64,000 nucleotides of DNA from Hybos culiciformis (GCA_964007475.1 OZ023274.1:102843372-102907371), one strand, 5' to 3'; shown: positions 1-13,687, counted from the stretch's first letter. Translations and numbers: made by a program. The notes: a model not told the origin generated them from the sequence alone.

Positions 1-1760
1 GTACATATACATAATATTTTTTTATTTAAAATGATGTGAAATGAAAACTGACACCAGGTACGATAGGCTTTGTGTTCGATTACAGAGATCTATGTCATTT
101 TGAAGTTTATTTAAGTGCTAATGTTGGATATATTATGTAGTTTATTTTTTTTTCTGTATTTTGTTCAATATTCAATAAATATAAATGTATATATACTGCT
201 CATCTTCATCAAAAAAAAAAAAATATTGCGTGCATGTTTTATTGATAATCGTAGATTGGAAAATCATTTTATTTTTCCTTCAAATATTATTGTTATTTTT
301 TGTTTTTCCTTAAAAAACTTAAACATATATTTTATGTACATGTATATATTGTACATATAACATAGATGTACGTACATTTTTTTTTTTTTTTTTTCAAAAA
401 TAACACATTAATTTATTATAAGAATTTAAGCAAAATAAATAAAAAAAATAATAATGTAGAAAATTCGGAAATTTTTGGTCTTTTTTGTTTTTCCATGCAT
501 GAAAATAATGAAAATAATTTTTCATATAACAAAATAATTTTTTTTTTTTTACTTATTTATTTACTTTTTTTTGCTTTTTTTTTCGAAAAATAGGATCTTG
601 TTATTATTAAATGACGTACATATATTATTGAAACGACGAAGAAAAATATTGATAGTAACAGATAGGGAAATAATTGAAAATTTAATTTAATATAATAATA
701 ATAATAATAATAATAAAATATTGAATTTTCCAAATAAAGAATTAATTTTTAACTTCTTATTACTTTTGTTTTTCAAAAACCTACGTAAAAATTATTTTTA
801 TTGTCCTGTGTAGTCTTAATAGAAACTCCTCATCTGTTATTCAAAAATTCATTGAAGCGTAAGTGGTGTGTGTTCATTAGACTCGGAAAAAACTCAAATT
901 TAACCATTAATGAACTTACCTGATCACAAAAATTTTGTTCAGTTTCTTCCTCAAAATTGAAAAGAAAAATTTTAAAATTTTGAATATAAGTACAATTGCG
1001 TATATCGAATAAAACTATAGCACTCAATATTGGTATTCAGCAAAAATGTGTAAAAAAAAAACAAGATAAAGTATCTAACCTCTGTCACTGATAATAAATG
1101 TTTGCCATTATAAGTTGTATATAGTTTTAATATATGGTTAGTTCCCTTATGAAGTATATATCTACTTTAAATGACAATAGTGATAGTTTAGTATGGGAAT
1201 TTCTTGCAAAAAAGCAAAATCACCTTAAAATTTTAACATTACACATGATTAGCATATGGAAAGCATAAGAATTTTAGAAAAAAAAAAAAACAATTAGATT
1301 TGCCGTCCTTTACAACAAAAATTTGTACAAAATTAAATTTGCTAATATGGTAATCTTTAAATATATGTATGCAAGTATGTATTTTTTAAACTGAGGAGAC
1401 GAAATAAATATTGATGTGAAGCAACTGCCTATGGGATATGTGAAAAAAAAATGCACTTAACATTTTTATTTTTTTTTTTCAAATTTTTTTTTTTTAGAGG
1501 TATATAAGTATGAAAACATATGGTCTCCAAGTGAGTTTCAATTTTTAATTTTTTTTTTAGTTCAAATAGTAAATTTTGAAACATTAAATTATTATTTTCT
1601 TATTCTCTAAAAAGATAAAATTTATATATATGAAAATCAGTTTACCTCCACTCAAGACGAATTATGCTGCTGAATTAGGTTCACAAAAACTAAGGGATTT
1701 ATATATTTTTGTTTTTAATATTTTTTTTTTATATTATGTACCACAAAAATAATTTTTTTT
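1..1760. other. No gene seen; AT-rich
   Basis: Only poly-A/T runs, an (AAT)n microsatellite at about 692-716 and short ORFs without conserved residues. Nothing else recognised. Confidence 0.7.
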
Positions 1761-1895
1761 GAAGCCAACACAAGCACTTGATTCAAATGGACAAATTGAA
1801 AAATTAACACAAATTCTAGTCCCAACTGGGAATCGAACCCACGACTGAACACGGCGTGGGATAATGGCAATACCAACTACACCGTGACGGCCGAT
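1761..1895 (-). mobile_element. tRNA-derived SINE
   Basis: On the minus strand, GGTGTAGTTGGTATT (A box, 1871-1883) and GGGTTCGATTCCC (B box, 1828-1840) form a tRNA-like pol III promoter. A body continuing to about 1761 shares the string TGAAAAATTA with the relic at 16759-16833. The acceptor-stem 5' end GGCCGTC has no matching 3' partner, so it is not a functional tRNA gene. The insertion is by an RNA intermediate using LINE machinery. Confidence 0.75.
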
Positions 1896-4800
1896 AGTAA
1901 AATTATTTTGAATATTGAATTTATTCTTTTTGACATTAATAGAATTGAAGAAAATCAGTTTTCACTGGACCACACCTAATTCTAATTTAACCGAACACGT
2001 ACAACAGATAAATGAAATTTAACAAGAATCAAGAAGTTTTTTAATTTTAATTTTTTGTTTGTTTTTATTCGACATTGCATTCATATGTTTTCATATCAAC
2101 AATATTTTTTCTTTTATATTTTATTTTTTTTGATAAAAAAAAAAATTCATGTAAGAAGCAATAAACATTTTAAAAAATTTTTTGTAGATAAGGATTTGAG
2201 TTTGATTGTTTATGTTATTTATATATATCTGTACTACCTAAGATTCATTTTTCACATGTATAGTTAATCTGAACTAAATTTATATATATGTGGTAATCAT
2301 TACTATAATCTTTTGGAGGGTCTTATATTTCGTATCTAGTACTATTTGTTTGAAATCATATATTTGAAAACTTTCTCTTGTAATTAGAATTTTATTAATT
2401 CGCTTGGTTTTAAAAAACTAAACTATATGATTTTTTGGATTATATAGCATTTCAGTTGTGATAAAAAATGAGAGACTACTATCGAAAAATGAAGATCATA
2501 ATGAAAAAACTTATATCTTTATATATATTTCTAATTGACACATATTTTTTTTTTCATTAATTATACTGTCCTCTCATGAATGCAAATGTAAAACTTTAAC
2601 GTACTTAGTTATAAATTTTTCAAAAAACATTTTTCTTTTGTATTCTTATATATTTTAATATATGAAAAGGGATGAAAACTCTTTGTCGTCCAATTTCAAA
2701 ATTTAATTGCTTTAAATGAATTTTTTTGTTTTTGTTTTTAAATATGAAAAATATACCTTTGGATGATTGAAAAATCCTCGGAAAAGCTTCTTTTTTTCTT
2801 TACTATGTACAATCGTATACTTATAAGACTTTATTGTTGACAATATCATTAAATAAAAAAAAATATAAGGGAAATATATTAAAAAAAAATAAAATAATTA
2901 TACAAACAAAAAAATGTGAAAATACATTGAAAACATATGTATCGGAATTTTTATGTTGCCATGGGGTAGAACTTTTAAGTATGTTTTTTGAATATGTTAA
3001 ATTTTTTTTTTGTTATAAAGATACAGGGCATTATATATTATACCTATCTATCTTAAAGTATGTAAAGTATATATGAGATATTAAAATTTATATGTATATA
3101 AAGAAAAAAATTACCCTTAATACTAATCCAAATAGAAAGCATATGGCTTTTTATTGTAGTACAGTATGTGTTCGAATTTGTAAACTTTTTGGATTCATTA
3201 ATAAAAAAAAAAAAAGCATTAAAATGGGGATCTCTACAAAAAATCATATGGATTTTCTTCTTTTAATTGTATTGATATTAATTTTCATTTCTCTTGTGTA
3301 ACATTGGTGTGAAAAATCCTTAACAGAAGAAATATGCATAAGATAGTTTTCTTGCATTTAACTTGGAACACAAATTTTATGTCCGAATGTTTAACTAAAT
3401 TCATAGTTTCCATTGCCATCACACTATTCTAATTATCTTGAAAATTTAATTGAAAAATTTTCAGATATGTACTTTTAATTCAGATACTTTTATTTACTAT
3501 AATTTCCCTAATTTTCGATTTTAGTCTCTCTCGTTTGTTTCTGCGATGAAGGAAAATATCTTAACTATATGTAAACAAGCTTTTAAATTTATCATCACAT
3601 TCATAGCGTGATTTCTTGTATTAGCTTCTAGTCTAAAAAAATTATTATTATTATAAGATTATAGAAATATTCTCACTGCGCAAAAGTACAAAAAAAAAAA
3701 AAAATACAAAAAATATAATATGTATATTATACGCATACATTAAGAAAACAAGTCTGTGATACAAACAACAATTTCGATTTTGAAATGAATACGGATTTTC
3801 TTATGTTTGTAGGTATTATTATATTATATATGTACTATATTTTTATCGTTTTTGGGAAATTTTTTTTCCCTCAATACATTTACATACAATGAGTGTATGT
3901 ACTTTAAGTATGAGAATGTTGTGTTTTTTGTTATATTATATTATATTTTCAAATCAGAAATTCTGCCTAAAAAAGATTCTTCAGATGTTTTAAGAACTTG
4001 AAAGTGAAAAGAATTCATAATCGGCGGCACACACGTATTTTTGAAACAGAAAAAAAGAAAAAATAAAAATTAAAAATAATAATAATTATTTTTTTATATA
4101 TAAATAATAAAAATTGCGGGTGATTTTAATTTTTATTTATTTTTTATTTTTTAAATGTTTATTTCCGAAATCGAAGATTGTTTTGTTTTTGTTTTTTTTT
4201 TTGCGTTCTTTTGGAATAATTAAGTTTTGTTAATTCGGCGGCGCGTTAAATTAAAAAAAACAAACAATTTTGACTTTAATTTTCCTAGAAATTTTTTTTC
4301 AGGAAAAACTATTTTTCCAAGCTTTTTTTTTTTATGAACACGGAAAAAAAATTTTGCACGTAAAGTTTCAAATAAAAAAAAAATTAAAAATTAAAAAAAC
4401 ACAAATATTTTTTATCAAAAGCTTAATTAAAAAAAAAAAAAATTAAAATTTTTGAATAATAAAGATAAAAGGTAAAAAAAGAAAATAGAAGAAAACATTT
4501 TTTTTTTTTTTTGTTTTGCTATAAAACGAAAAGTGCATTAAAAAGGATACTGTTTTTTTTTTTTTTTTTGTATTTTCTCAAGGATAACATACAATCATTT
4601 GAACTTAAAGTGTATAGGTACATACATATAAATTATATTTTGCATAAAAGGAAAATTGCGAGAAAGAAAAATTTTTGTTTTTAATTTTCTCTGACGTAAA
4701 TTGTATACAGAATAAAGAGTTTCATTTTTTTTTTTCTACTTTTCCTTTCCTTTTGATGGTTTTCTCGCTTAAAAAAAAACCAGCACAGTTTTTTTCTTTA

Positions 4801-6630
4801 GATTGAAACATAAAAAAAATTTGACGGAATAAAATAAAATTATTAGAAACTTTTAACAATAACAAGATTAATATATAGAATTATATTTAATGAAATTGAA
4901 ATTGTTTTTTTTTTAAGTTCGAAACAATTTTATTATAAAAAAAGTTTGTGTAAAAAATATATTAAGAAATAATAATAAACATATAATTTTTGAAAAGTAA
5001 ATATTAGAACACACAAACAAAAAAAAATTGACAACTAACTTCAAAATATATACACAGAGATAGTTTTAAAATAAAACTTTATTTTTTTTTTATATTTAAT
5101 ATTTAAAGAAAAAAAATTGATAACATAAATTAAAAACAATTTTTTTTTATTAGAATGAATTAATTAATTATATTCAAAATTAATCATATCATTTTTGGGA
5201 AGTATTACGTGTATACCCCCCCAACTATTTGAATTTATTTCAGAAATCTTCAAAAAGTGCATTTAATAGAAAAAACATTTTTTCGAATTTAACAATAATA
5301 TTTCGAAAATGCTTACATCATAAAGATAAAAAAAAACCAAAGATTTAATTCTGCGATTAAAAAATAATAAAAAAAAAAAAAAATCGTTTTATCAAAATTT
5401 TTAAAACAAAATTATCAAACTATTCTAAAAACAAAAAAAAAAAACAAAAAAAAAAATTCACTCAACTTCTTTTTTTTTTGAATGAAATTACACACATATT
5501 TTTAAAACTAAATTTATAATATTCAGTTTTAAAAATAATAATAATAAAAATAAATAAATAAAAATACATATTATATAAATTATAAAAACATATATTTACA
5601 TATTTTACTGATAAATTTTTTTTTTTTTTATATCGCATAAAAATTTGTTTTTTTTTCGCTTTCAGAACACAATATTAAAAACCAGAATTTTATCTTGAAA
5701 TTTCATATAAAAGTCATTATTATTATTATTTTATTATTTTATTTTTAATATAATTTTGGTGGTGCGTTTAAAAAAAACAAAAAAAAAAAAAACGACAACA
5801 ACAAAAATCCAAAAAAAAAAAAAAAATATAAAATAAAATCAGAAAAGAGAAATTGATAAAAGTGATAAGAATAATTATATTATACAAATATATATACAAC
5901 AATATATATATATACAACAATACTTACATAAAATAATGCGATAAAATTAATAATTTTGAAATAAAAAAAAGAAAAGAAAAATAAACAACAACAGAAATTT
6001 ATATATCCCATATATATAAACGATTCGAGGAGTATGAATTATAACATTTTTTGTGATAACATTTTTAAATTAAAAAAAAATTAAAATAAATATAAAAATA
6101 AATAATTAATTAAATTATATAAAATCAACAAAAAATAAAATTGAGTAAAATATATTATAAAAATACAGCCAGACTATTTAGATTTACAATAATATATTTT
6201 TTTTTTAATATATATTTTGTAATCGAATTATAATATCAAAAAAAAAAAGAGAGAGTTTTATAATTACAAAAAAAATTATGTATGAAATTATCACATGGAT
6301 TTTTCTATATTATTCATGTTTTTGGAAATGAAATTAAAGTGAGTTTTTTTTTTGTCAGATAATTATTCTTACAAATCTTTTTTTAATTTTATCGCAATTA
6401 TTAAAATTGATCAATATATAGAATATATGCCCGCCGAAATTTTGATATAATGTTGATAATACAATGTTATTGATATTCAATTATGTTTACAATTTTGGTT
6501 CTTGTTATCATACTGAAAATTTTTTACATCAAATCATTTACAAATTGTCATATATTGGCGATTATTTAATAAAAAGTCAATTTTTTTAATTTTGGGAAGA
6601 AAAATACAAACATTTACTTTTATTTAATTA
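1896..6630. other. No protein gene seen; AT-rich, possible upstream Mef2 sequence
   Basis: Short Lys/Phe/Ile ORFs only. Contains two CGGCGG motifs (4021-4028, 4234-4245) and, on the minus strand, one at 6429-6439, plus the A-rich block described separately. A string of AT-only low complexity runs from about 4040 to 5700. Confidence 0.65.
5740..6338 (+). promoter_or_regulatory. Possible Mef2 5' non-coding exon with GTGAGT donor
   Basis: An A-rich, T-poor block on the + strand (many CAACAACA and AAAAA runs) ends in ATTAAA|GTGAGT at 6339, a consensus donor. It resembles the A-skewed leader just before the Mef2 start codon. If used, it would open a 27-kb intron to the acceptor at 33353. No TATA or initiator element can be picked out with confidence in this composition. 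Confidence 0.25.
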
Positions 6631-6634
6631 TTAT

Positions 6635-7345
6635 TAGAACAGTCTATTTGTGCAGATAGTAAAAAAAAAAGGTTCTGGATTGGATTTTTTTTTTTTTTTG
6701 TTAAAGTTACCAAATCACTAGGTGGGATACCTTTTATACTATAAGAAGTATGGATTTGGTAATGAGGACAGGAAGTTTAGACGGGATTAAAAAGTGGGAC
6801 AGTAATTAGATAATCATTTACACTCTTCTTAAAGCGGCGCAAGTCGTTTAGATGGAAGAGCATTCCACATTCTCGAGGTGCGAATTGAAATCGAATCTCC
6901 GAAGCTCGTTCTATCACATCTGGGAATTTTGACGAAGAATGGGTGTGACGTTGAAGCGGTACGTGTTTGGCGTGAAAATACTTGAAGTTGAGGAAGTAGG
7001 GCCTTTACTTCCCGGGAACACGTATCCATTCCAACAAAGTATTTATAAAAAATGGAAAGTGAACCTACTTTACGACGGTGGTTGAGTGAGGTTAATGAGC
7101 TGGTGGTTTGGTGATTGTTTGGTGATTGAACAATATTGTCAAACTGTTACTGTCAAACTAAAAAAAGGAAATTTAAAATATGGTTAAGATGAACCATTGA
7201 TCTTTCTAGACTTTTAACGCTTGATTTATATTATTAGAACGGTCTGTGCAGATAGAAAAAAAATAAGGCTCTGGATTGGTACTGTCAAACTTTGAAATAT
7301 GCTCAAGATGAACCACAGACTTTTAATGCGAAGTTTTCTAGACTT
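6635..7345 (+). repeat. Duplicated unit split by a LINE insertion
   Basis: The string TTATTAGAAC(A/G)GTCT...GTGCAGATAG...TCTGGATTGG occurs at about 6634-6686 and again at 7232-7280. The sequence that follows it in the second copy (TACTGTCAAACT, then AAGATGAACCA, then TTTTCTAGAC) is found after the LINE at about 7147-7215. So the unit was tandemly duplicated and the LINE then entered the first copy just after CTGGATTGG. Confidence 0.75.
6690..7130 (-). mobile_element. 5'-truncated LINE, 3' end, minus strand
   Basis: Reading the minus strand from about 7115, SSLTSLNHRRKVGSLSIFYK, YFVGMDTCSREVKALLPQ and RCDRTSFGDSISIRTSRMWN are the C-terminal RT-linker region of a non-LTR retrotransposon (Jockey/CR1-like ORF2, identified by the HRRK...SLS.FYK and RTSR.WN.LP motifs). 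A deletion of about 36 nt relative to the copy at 10849 ends the frame at SKRLAPL. The 3' UTR (GGTATCCCACCTAG on the minus strand) and poly-A (poly-T at 6688-6701) follow. It is inserted into one copy of a duplicated unit (see the repeat at 6635-7345). Dead copy. Confidence 0.85.
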
Positions 7346-7349
7346 TTTA

Positions 7350-8220
7350 TATTTTTAGTAATATATAAATTATAAAATAAATATTGAATCGGCATTTAGT
7401 CTCGATTATGTTTTTTTACGCTTAAATTTTTTTTATCTTTTCAAAATAATATAAAAAAAAATTTCTTATCGAATTTTTTTTAGAATTTATTATTTGTTTT
7501 TTGTTTTTTTTTTTTTTGATACTCGTATTTTACTTTTTTTTGTAAATTAATCCCAATGAGCTTTCAATTTTCATATTAAAAAATATATATATACTTTAGT
7601 TAGTTATAATTGCGAGAAAAAAAAAAGAAGTTGATTACGATAATAATATTTTCTATATATCGTTATAATTTTTTTTTTATCAATAAACTGATAAACCGGC
7701 TAAAAAAATTAATAAAAAATAATAATAATAATAATAATAAAACTGATAAGAATTTTTTTTTTTTAAAGACGAAAACATAATAAATAAATATTTGTATATA
7801 TATAAGTTTAGAGCTGGCTAACATTGTCACACCAAAAAAAAGTATAGAAAAAACAAATTTAATAAATTGAAACTAAATAAATTTTATTTGTTTAGTTGAA
7901 AAAAAAAAAAAAAAAAAAAAAATTAAAATTAAACTCTTGACTCCCTGATAAAAAAAAATATTTGCAAAATATTTTTTCTTATCATTTTTTCGTTTTTTAT
8001 TTTTTTTTGATTAAAATGGTTTAGCATTATAATGTTTTATTATCACTATACAGAATTTAAGAAAATAACATTTTTTATTCTTTTTCTATTTTTTTTTTTA
8101 TTTTTATTTTTATACGCACATTATAAATAAAATTATAAGTTTTATAAATAAAATTGTCTTAATTTTGTTTAACTTATAATTAACTCCACATACTTCATTT
8201 TGAGTATATAGATACATTTA
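7350..8220. other. No gene seen; AT-rich
   Basis: Poly-A/T tracts including a run of about 20 A at 7900-7921 and an (AAT)n microsatellite at 7719-7742. Confidence 0.7.
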
Positions 8221-8224
8221 GTAT

Positions 8225-8665
8225 ATAATTTTTTAAACTTAAAGATAACTAAAACTTAGATTTCTTTTTTAAAATTTTTAGTTCTATTATGCTCTATATC
8301 TTACTATATAAGTATCTTTATCTGTAAGATACACTTTTAAATGAACTTAAAGATAACTCAATCTTATAAACCGTATAAAAGTGTAAGGCTGAAACTATGC
8401 TATATTACTCTGTAAATTTACACTTTTAAAAGAACTTAAACAAACTTAAGTTTCCTCTTGACATTTTTAGTTAAATTATCAAAAAAAAAAAAAAACGTCT
8501 ATTCAGTTTGAATCCGTATATGGCTTAATATATCTTATTCTGTAAGATTCACTTTTCAATGAACTTAAAGATAGTTCAAACTTAAGTTTGCTTTTGACAT
8601 TTTTAGTTCAACTAACAAGAACGTCCATTCAGTTTGAAGCTATATTAAAGTTTATAATTAATTGG
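8225..8665 (+). repeat. Diverged direct repeats, about four units
   Basis: Units containing CACTTTTAAATGAACTTAAAG, a CTTAAGTTT box and TTGACATTTTTAGTT recur near 8236, 8330, 8428 and 8548. The flanking string CGTC(T/C)ATTCAGTTTGAA occurs at about 8496 and 8622. Spacing is irregular (about 95-125 bp). Origin unknown. Confidence 0.6.
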
Positions 8666-8669
8666 GGCT

Positions 8670-10840
8670 GATGAAACTATGCGGCTTTCATTCTGTATAC
8701 AATGTAAATTACTATCTAACTTAATCTATTTTATTGAAAAAAAAAAAAATTCAGATACATATCTTTCTGTTTTAACATTAAGTCAGAATGTAACTAAATG
8801 ATATCACACCTTTCAAGAAAAAAAAATAATTATAATTTTGATAATAATGCAATCATAATAACTGCTGTAAAATTCTTAGCCAAAAAAAAAAAAACAATTT
8901 CAAAAAGTATTTGGCAGAATAATGAAAAAAAAAATTAAAAATATATTTATCATTTTTAGCATATTTAGCACTTATTTATCATTTATAAACATAAGGAACT
9001 TGTTTTATAATTTAATTTTAATATACATGCGAATAAATTAATTAAAATCATAACAAAATTTTAAAATTCAATAATATATAATATGTATATGGGTAATACA
9101 TATGAATCTATTCAGAATGTATGTATTCAAGTAATATGTTTATATGGATTAGGTAAGCCGCAATTTTGTTTTTTTTATAGAATTTTTTGGCTCAGAAAGA
9201 CAGTTTGTTAAAAATAAAAAAAATTAATTTTTGTTTTTGCGTTAGCGCTAAGTAAACATATACGAGACCTAAGTAAAGAATATATATATTTGATTAAAAT
9301 CAAGAATTATTTGTTATTTGAATGTGTAATTGAGTTGAACAGAAAACAAAATTCATGTAGATAAACATTATGTTAAAAACTTGTTATAACAATAATAAAA
9401 TTTGCTGAGATTGTATATATTGAGCTTGTAAAATTTCGGTCAATTATAGATGCTATGCAATTCAGAGTTTTGTTGTTCAAAAGTTAACTATGCTTGTAAA
9501 ATTTGGGAAATATATAAATAAAGCTTGAGAACGAATATCTTATAATATATTTAAGTCAATGCATTATTTTATTTAATCAGAATTTTAATGTCTGACATCA
9601 AATATCATAAAGCTCTGTTTGAGCAAAAAAGCTGAATAAATATTTATCATTTAAATATAAATATATACAATTTATATTATATAGTTATTCTATAGTAAAA
9701 TATACGATCTTATACTTGTGTAAGTAATTTATATTAACAAGTTACTATACATAATAATAAGGGTCTAGAACTTAAAATGAATATACATTTAACTTAAATT
9801 AACTTAAATAATCAATGGTAACAAGTTTTGCTTAGATTTAGAGTTAATATTTGTTGGTTTATTGTAATAAATGAGTTTCCAAAACGTAATCACAAGCTGT
9901 AGTGCAAAAACTATATATAAAAATTTGTTCCAAAAATAATATTTTAATTGCTTTGTTAAATAAAAATTAAATTAAAAACTATTTATAGACATTTCAATTT
10001 TCACCAATAATATTTGAGTTTTTTAACCTTAATGTTATAATATTCTCTAATTATCATTATTAACATTTAAAGTATTATCATATAAAGCAAAAACAGAAAG
10101 ATTTGGAAAAAAGCAAATATCAAAGTAACACCAACAATCTATAGGTTCTTAATATTTACAGAAATTGGGAAAAAATTTACGTAACTAATTTTATATATAT
10201 TTTTACCTGAATTTAGTACTCATAACTATGTTATTTTAAAAATTTGTTTTACCTATATAGAAATAAACTCATCATATATTTGAACATATGTAGGTATACA
10301 ATTAAATTATTTTAGCTCAATTAAGGTAAATTTTAAATTATATTATATGGTTCTAATGGTGCTATAAATGATATTAAAATTTAAAAAAACAAAAAAAATT
10401 ATGATTATGGCAACCATATTGCGTAAATATCATAAATTTGCAAAAAAAAAAAAAAAGAAGAAAATATTTATTTTATATAAAAACAGTTTTGTCAAGTTAA
10501 ACATTTCCAATTTTTATTTGATTAAGCATTGCTGTTGGATAATTTTTAATGAATATATATATGTATAAAATATAAAAGAATAATATGGTTTCAATTATGT
10601 TGAAAAAAAATTTGAGAATTTCGGAAGCACCATAATATTATTACTTATTTAAACAAAATTTTTGTTTTCGTTTCTGTGGGAATACATCAGATCCGTGGGC
10701 AGCGTCAACAGATTGTCTCTAAACGTTAAAAGCAAAAGCACAGATTTAAAAGCATCGCATTTCAGTTCGTTGATATATATTCATACAAGACACTGACTGT
10801 TAAATGGTTCGAATTATAAATTTAATATACACAATTTAAT
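8670..10840. other. No gene seen; AT-rich
   Basis: Only short Lys/Ile/Tyr-rich ORFs. A patch at 10680-10760 (ATCCGTGGGCAGCGTCAACA) has less biased composition and abuts the LINE fragment; it may be an older repeat. Confidence 0.6.
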
Positions 10841-10844
10841 ATAC

Positions 10845-11120
10845 ACCCAGATGTGATAGAACGAGCTTCGGAGTTTCGTTTTCAATTCGCACCTCGCGAA
10901 TGTGGAATGCTCTCCCATTAAAGTTGTTTCCGACAGCTGGAGGACGCTTGATTTACGACTTGCGCCGCTTTAAGAAAAGTGTAAATGATTACCTACTAAC
11001 TGTCCCACTTTTTAATCCCGTCTAAACTTCCTGTCCTTACTACCAAATCCATACTTCTTATAGTATAAAAGGTATCCCACCTAGCGATTTGGTAACTTTA
11101 ATAAAAAAAAAAAAAAAAAA
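10845..11120 (+). mobile_element. 5'-truncated LINE, 3' end, plus strand
   Basis: Same family as the minus-strand copy at 6690-7130. An open C-terminal frame runs from 10849 to TAA at 11023-11025 (58 codons): RCDRTSFGVSFSIRTSRMWN, then ALPLKLFPTAGGRLIYDLRR and FKKSVNDYLLTVPLFNPV. This is the end of a Jockey/CR1-like ORF2. The 3' UTR and AATAAA plus poly-A at 11098-11120 follow. Only the last part of the element was copied, typical of incomplete reverse transcription. It retains residues the other copy lost by deletion. Confidence 0.85.
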
Positions 11121-11124
11121 ACTA

Positions 11125-13683
11125 TTATCTCTAAAAAGTTTAAGAAATTCTATGAAATTATTCTTAGCATTAAATATTACTCCTTCGATTTCTTTCATTA
11201 AAAATATAGTAAATGTAATATTGTGATATTTACAGAATTTAAATAATCTTTATTTCAAGAAAATCTGTAAATTTTGAAGAAATCTAGTTAATAAAAAAAA
11301 ATTAAGTTCATGTACTCAACGAATAAAAAGATTTTTGATTATAGTTCTTATACATAGTTATATCAAACTTTATTTACATAATATTCGACATACTATATTG
11401 CATTATATAATTACATAATACTAATGACAAAAAATGCAACCTAAACTGATGAAAATACGAGAACTGCCGTAATGATTCAAAATTTAATAAAAAATTTTCT
11501 ATAATTGCAATTTATTTCCATAAATTTTATATACTATTTCACTGAATAAGAATATTAAATTGTTAACACAGTAACATATTAACATAATTAACAAAACTAA
11601 AAAAAATTCTAAATAATTAGTTCCACTACTCCAACTACATAATTAAATTAAGTTACATTTTTTTAAATTAAGTTACATTTTTTTATGTACCTAAGGCACT
11701 TAATTATGTTGTCAATGATTAAAACTTAAATTATATTATTTTTTTTAATAGTTAATATAATATTGAAATATAATAAAACTTTATCAAAATAAAATTTTTG
11801 TGATAACTCATGAAATGAAAAATAATTTTTTTTTTTTTTTTTTAATTATAGAGAAAAAACTTTTATATCATAAATTTGTTTTGGACTTTTTCAAAGTTGA
11901 CATTTTAAACAACCTATGGATATGTTTGTGGTAAACTGGAAAATTTATATAATATTAGTTTCATAATTTTTTTGGATTTCAACTTTTATTGTTTCATGAT
12001 TAAAAATTTTTTTGTATAATCTATGTTTTATTTGAAAAAGCGAGAAAATTTCATAAATATTAAATAACATTTTGCTATATGAAATAAACTAAACAAGTCC
12101 TTTTAAACCAGATTGAATTTAATTGAAATTATTAATTATCAAATAATTTAATATCTTTTCTTTGAAGCCTTCTAGCATGGTTTGCATATTTTTTAAAAAA
12201 TGTTATAAAAATTATTATTTTTTTAATTAATTCTGAAACAGTATACTTGATTACAATTTAAAGATAACTATAATGTAAATGATAAATATAATATATATGC
12301 TTAAGTATCAACATTTTTTTCTTGCCGAATTGAAAATGCAATCAATATACCAATTAATTAATTCAACTCATAAAAATATAAAAAATAATAAAATTATTTC
12401 AAATTGTTCTACTTTAGTTAAAAATCGGAAAATCTAAAAAAATATTCTCTAGAAAATATTATTTTAATGAAACTTTGTTGTACATTCCCACGCATAATAG
12501 GAAATTACTATCCTTTGAAAATAATTGTACATATATGTATATTTTAGTTATTTTTATCAACATGCTGTAATTTTTAAAATTATGTAAGTATATAATAAGT
12601 AAATATATAGTAATGAATCTTTTAATTTTTTTATATTCTTGTGATATACGGTCAGTCAAGGAAATTTTATTATAATATAGGTTCAAAAATAATAAATATT
12701 TAATTTTTCATAATGAATATCTTATCTGAATGAAAATATATGAATAAAAATTTTCAATGTAAAAATATAATATATACATAGAAGTTCATTGTATGAAAAA
12801 TATACACACTATACACAACATACAGTTTATTCATAAAAAAGGAAAAAAAAAAAAGCATAAATAAAATTTTTGTTAGGCACTATTATTATGTAAAATTTTC
12901 AGTTAATTTAATGGTACTGTAAAGTTAATAGGGTGGCTGTTACAAATTTAGTGCTAATTACTTTTAAAATTTAATTATTTTTTTTTTGATTATATTGTTA
13001 CCTTGGGTGTCTATGATCATTTTTAGTTGTATGTTTCTGGAGACATAATTAAATCAAAATAAAAAATTTCTATGAAACCTCAAAATTTTGTGTCTTAAAG
13101 TATATAATCAGTTTATAATATATCTTCTTGAACTGGACTGTTAAATTATTCTTGTAATCTAATCCTATCAGTTTTATTCCAAACTTTTAAAACTTATTTC
13201 TAATTAATGTAAATATGTTATTATTAATCTGTAAGTATTTTTTGATAAGCAATGAAATAGTTTTGACAGTGATCACTTTCAAAAAAAACAAAACTTTTCA
13301 TTGTCCAATTATTATAACAATGAATATATGGTAGAATTTTTTCATTAGCCTTAAAAGTATATTATTTCCCTATATATTTATTAAAAAAAAAAAAAATTCA
13401 GGAGAATAAAATATAAATACGAGAAAAATTTTTTAATATTTTATTCATAAGACAAGGTCAAGAGTTATACATATTAAATTACTTTTATTTTTTTTTTTTG
13501 TCAATGGTTTGTTATCATAATATTTTATGAAAATAATATGATTAAGCATCGTTTATAATAATAATTTTGTTTTTTGTCAGGAGAACACTGTAAAAAAAAA
13601 CTTAATTTTCTAAACTATTTTCCAAAATTTTTTAAATTTTTATTTAATTTTTAAAAACCAAATTTTATCGTTTCTCTCTTTAC
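11125..13683. other. No gene seen; AT-rich
   Basis: Nothing beyond homopolymer runs and a tandem 22-bp AAATTAAGTTACATTTTTTT repeat (two copies, about 11644-11690). Confidence 0.7.
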
Positions 13684-13687
13684 AGTT

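Noticed and set aside
1820..1895. tRNA gene on the minus strand
   Set aside because: A and B boxes are present but the acceptor stem ends do not pair (GGCCGTC has no partner) and the sequence continues into a repeat body; called a SINE.
9148..9162. Second recursive splice site (GGATTAG|GTAAGCC)
   Set aside because: The upstream sequence is not pyrimidine rich, so the acceptor half is weak.
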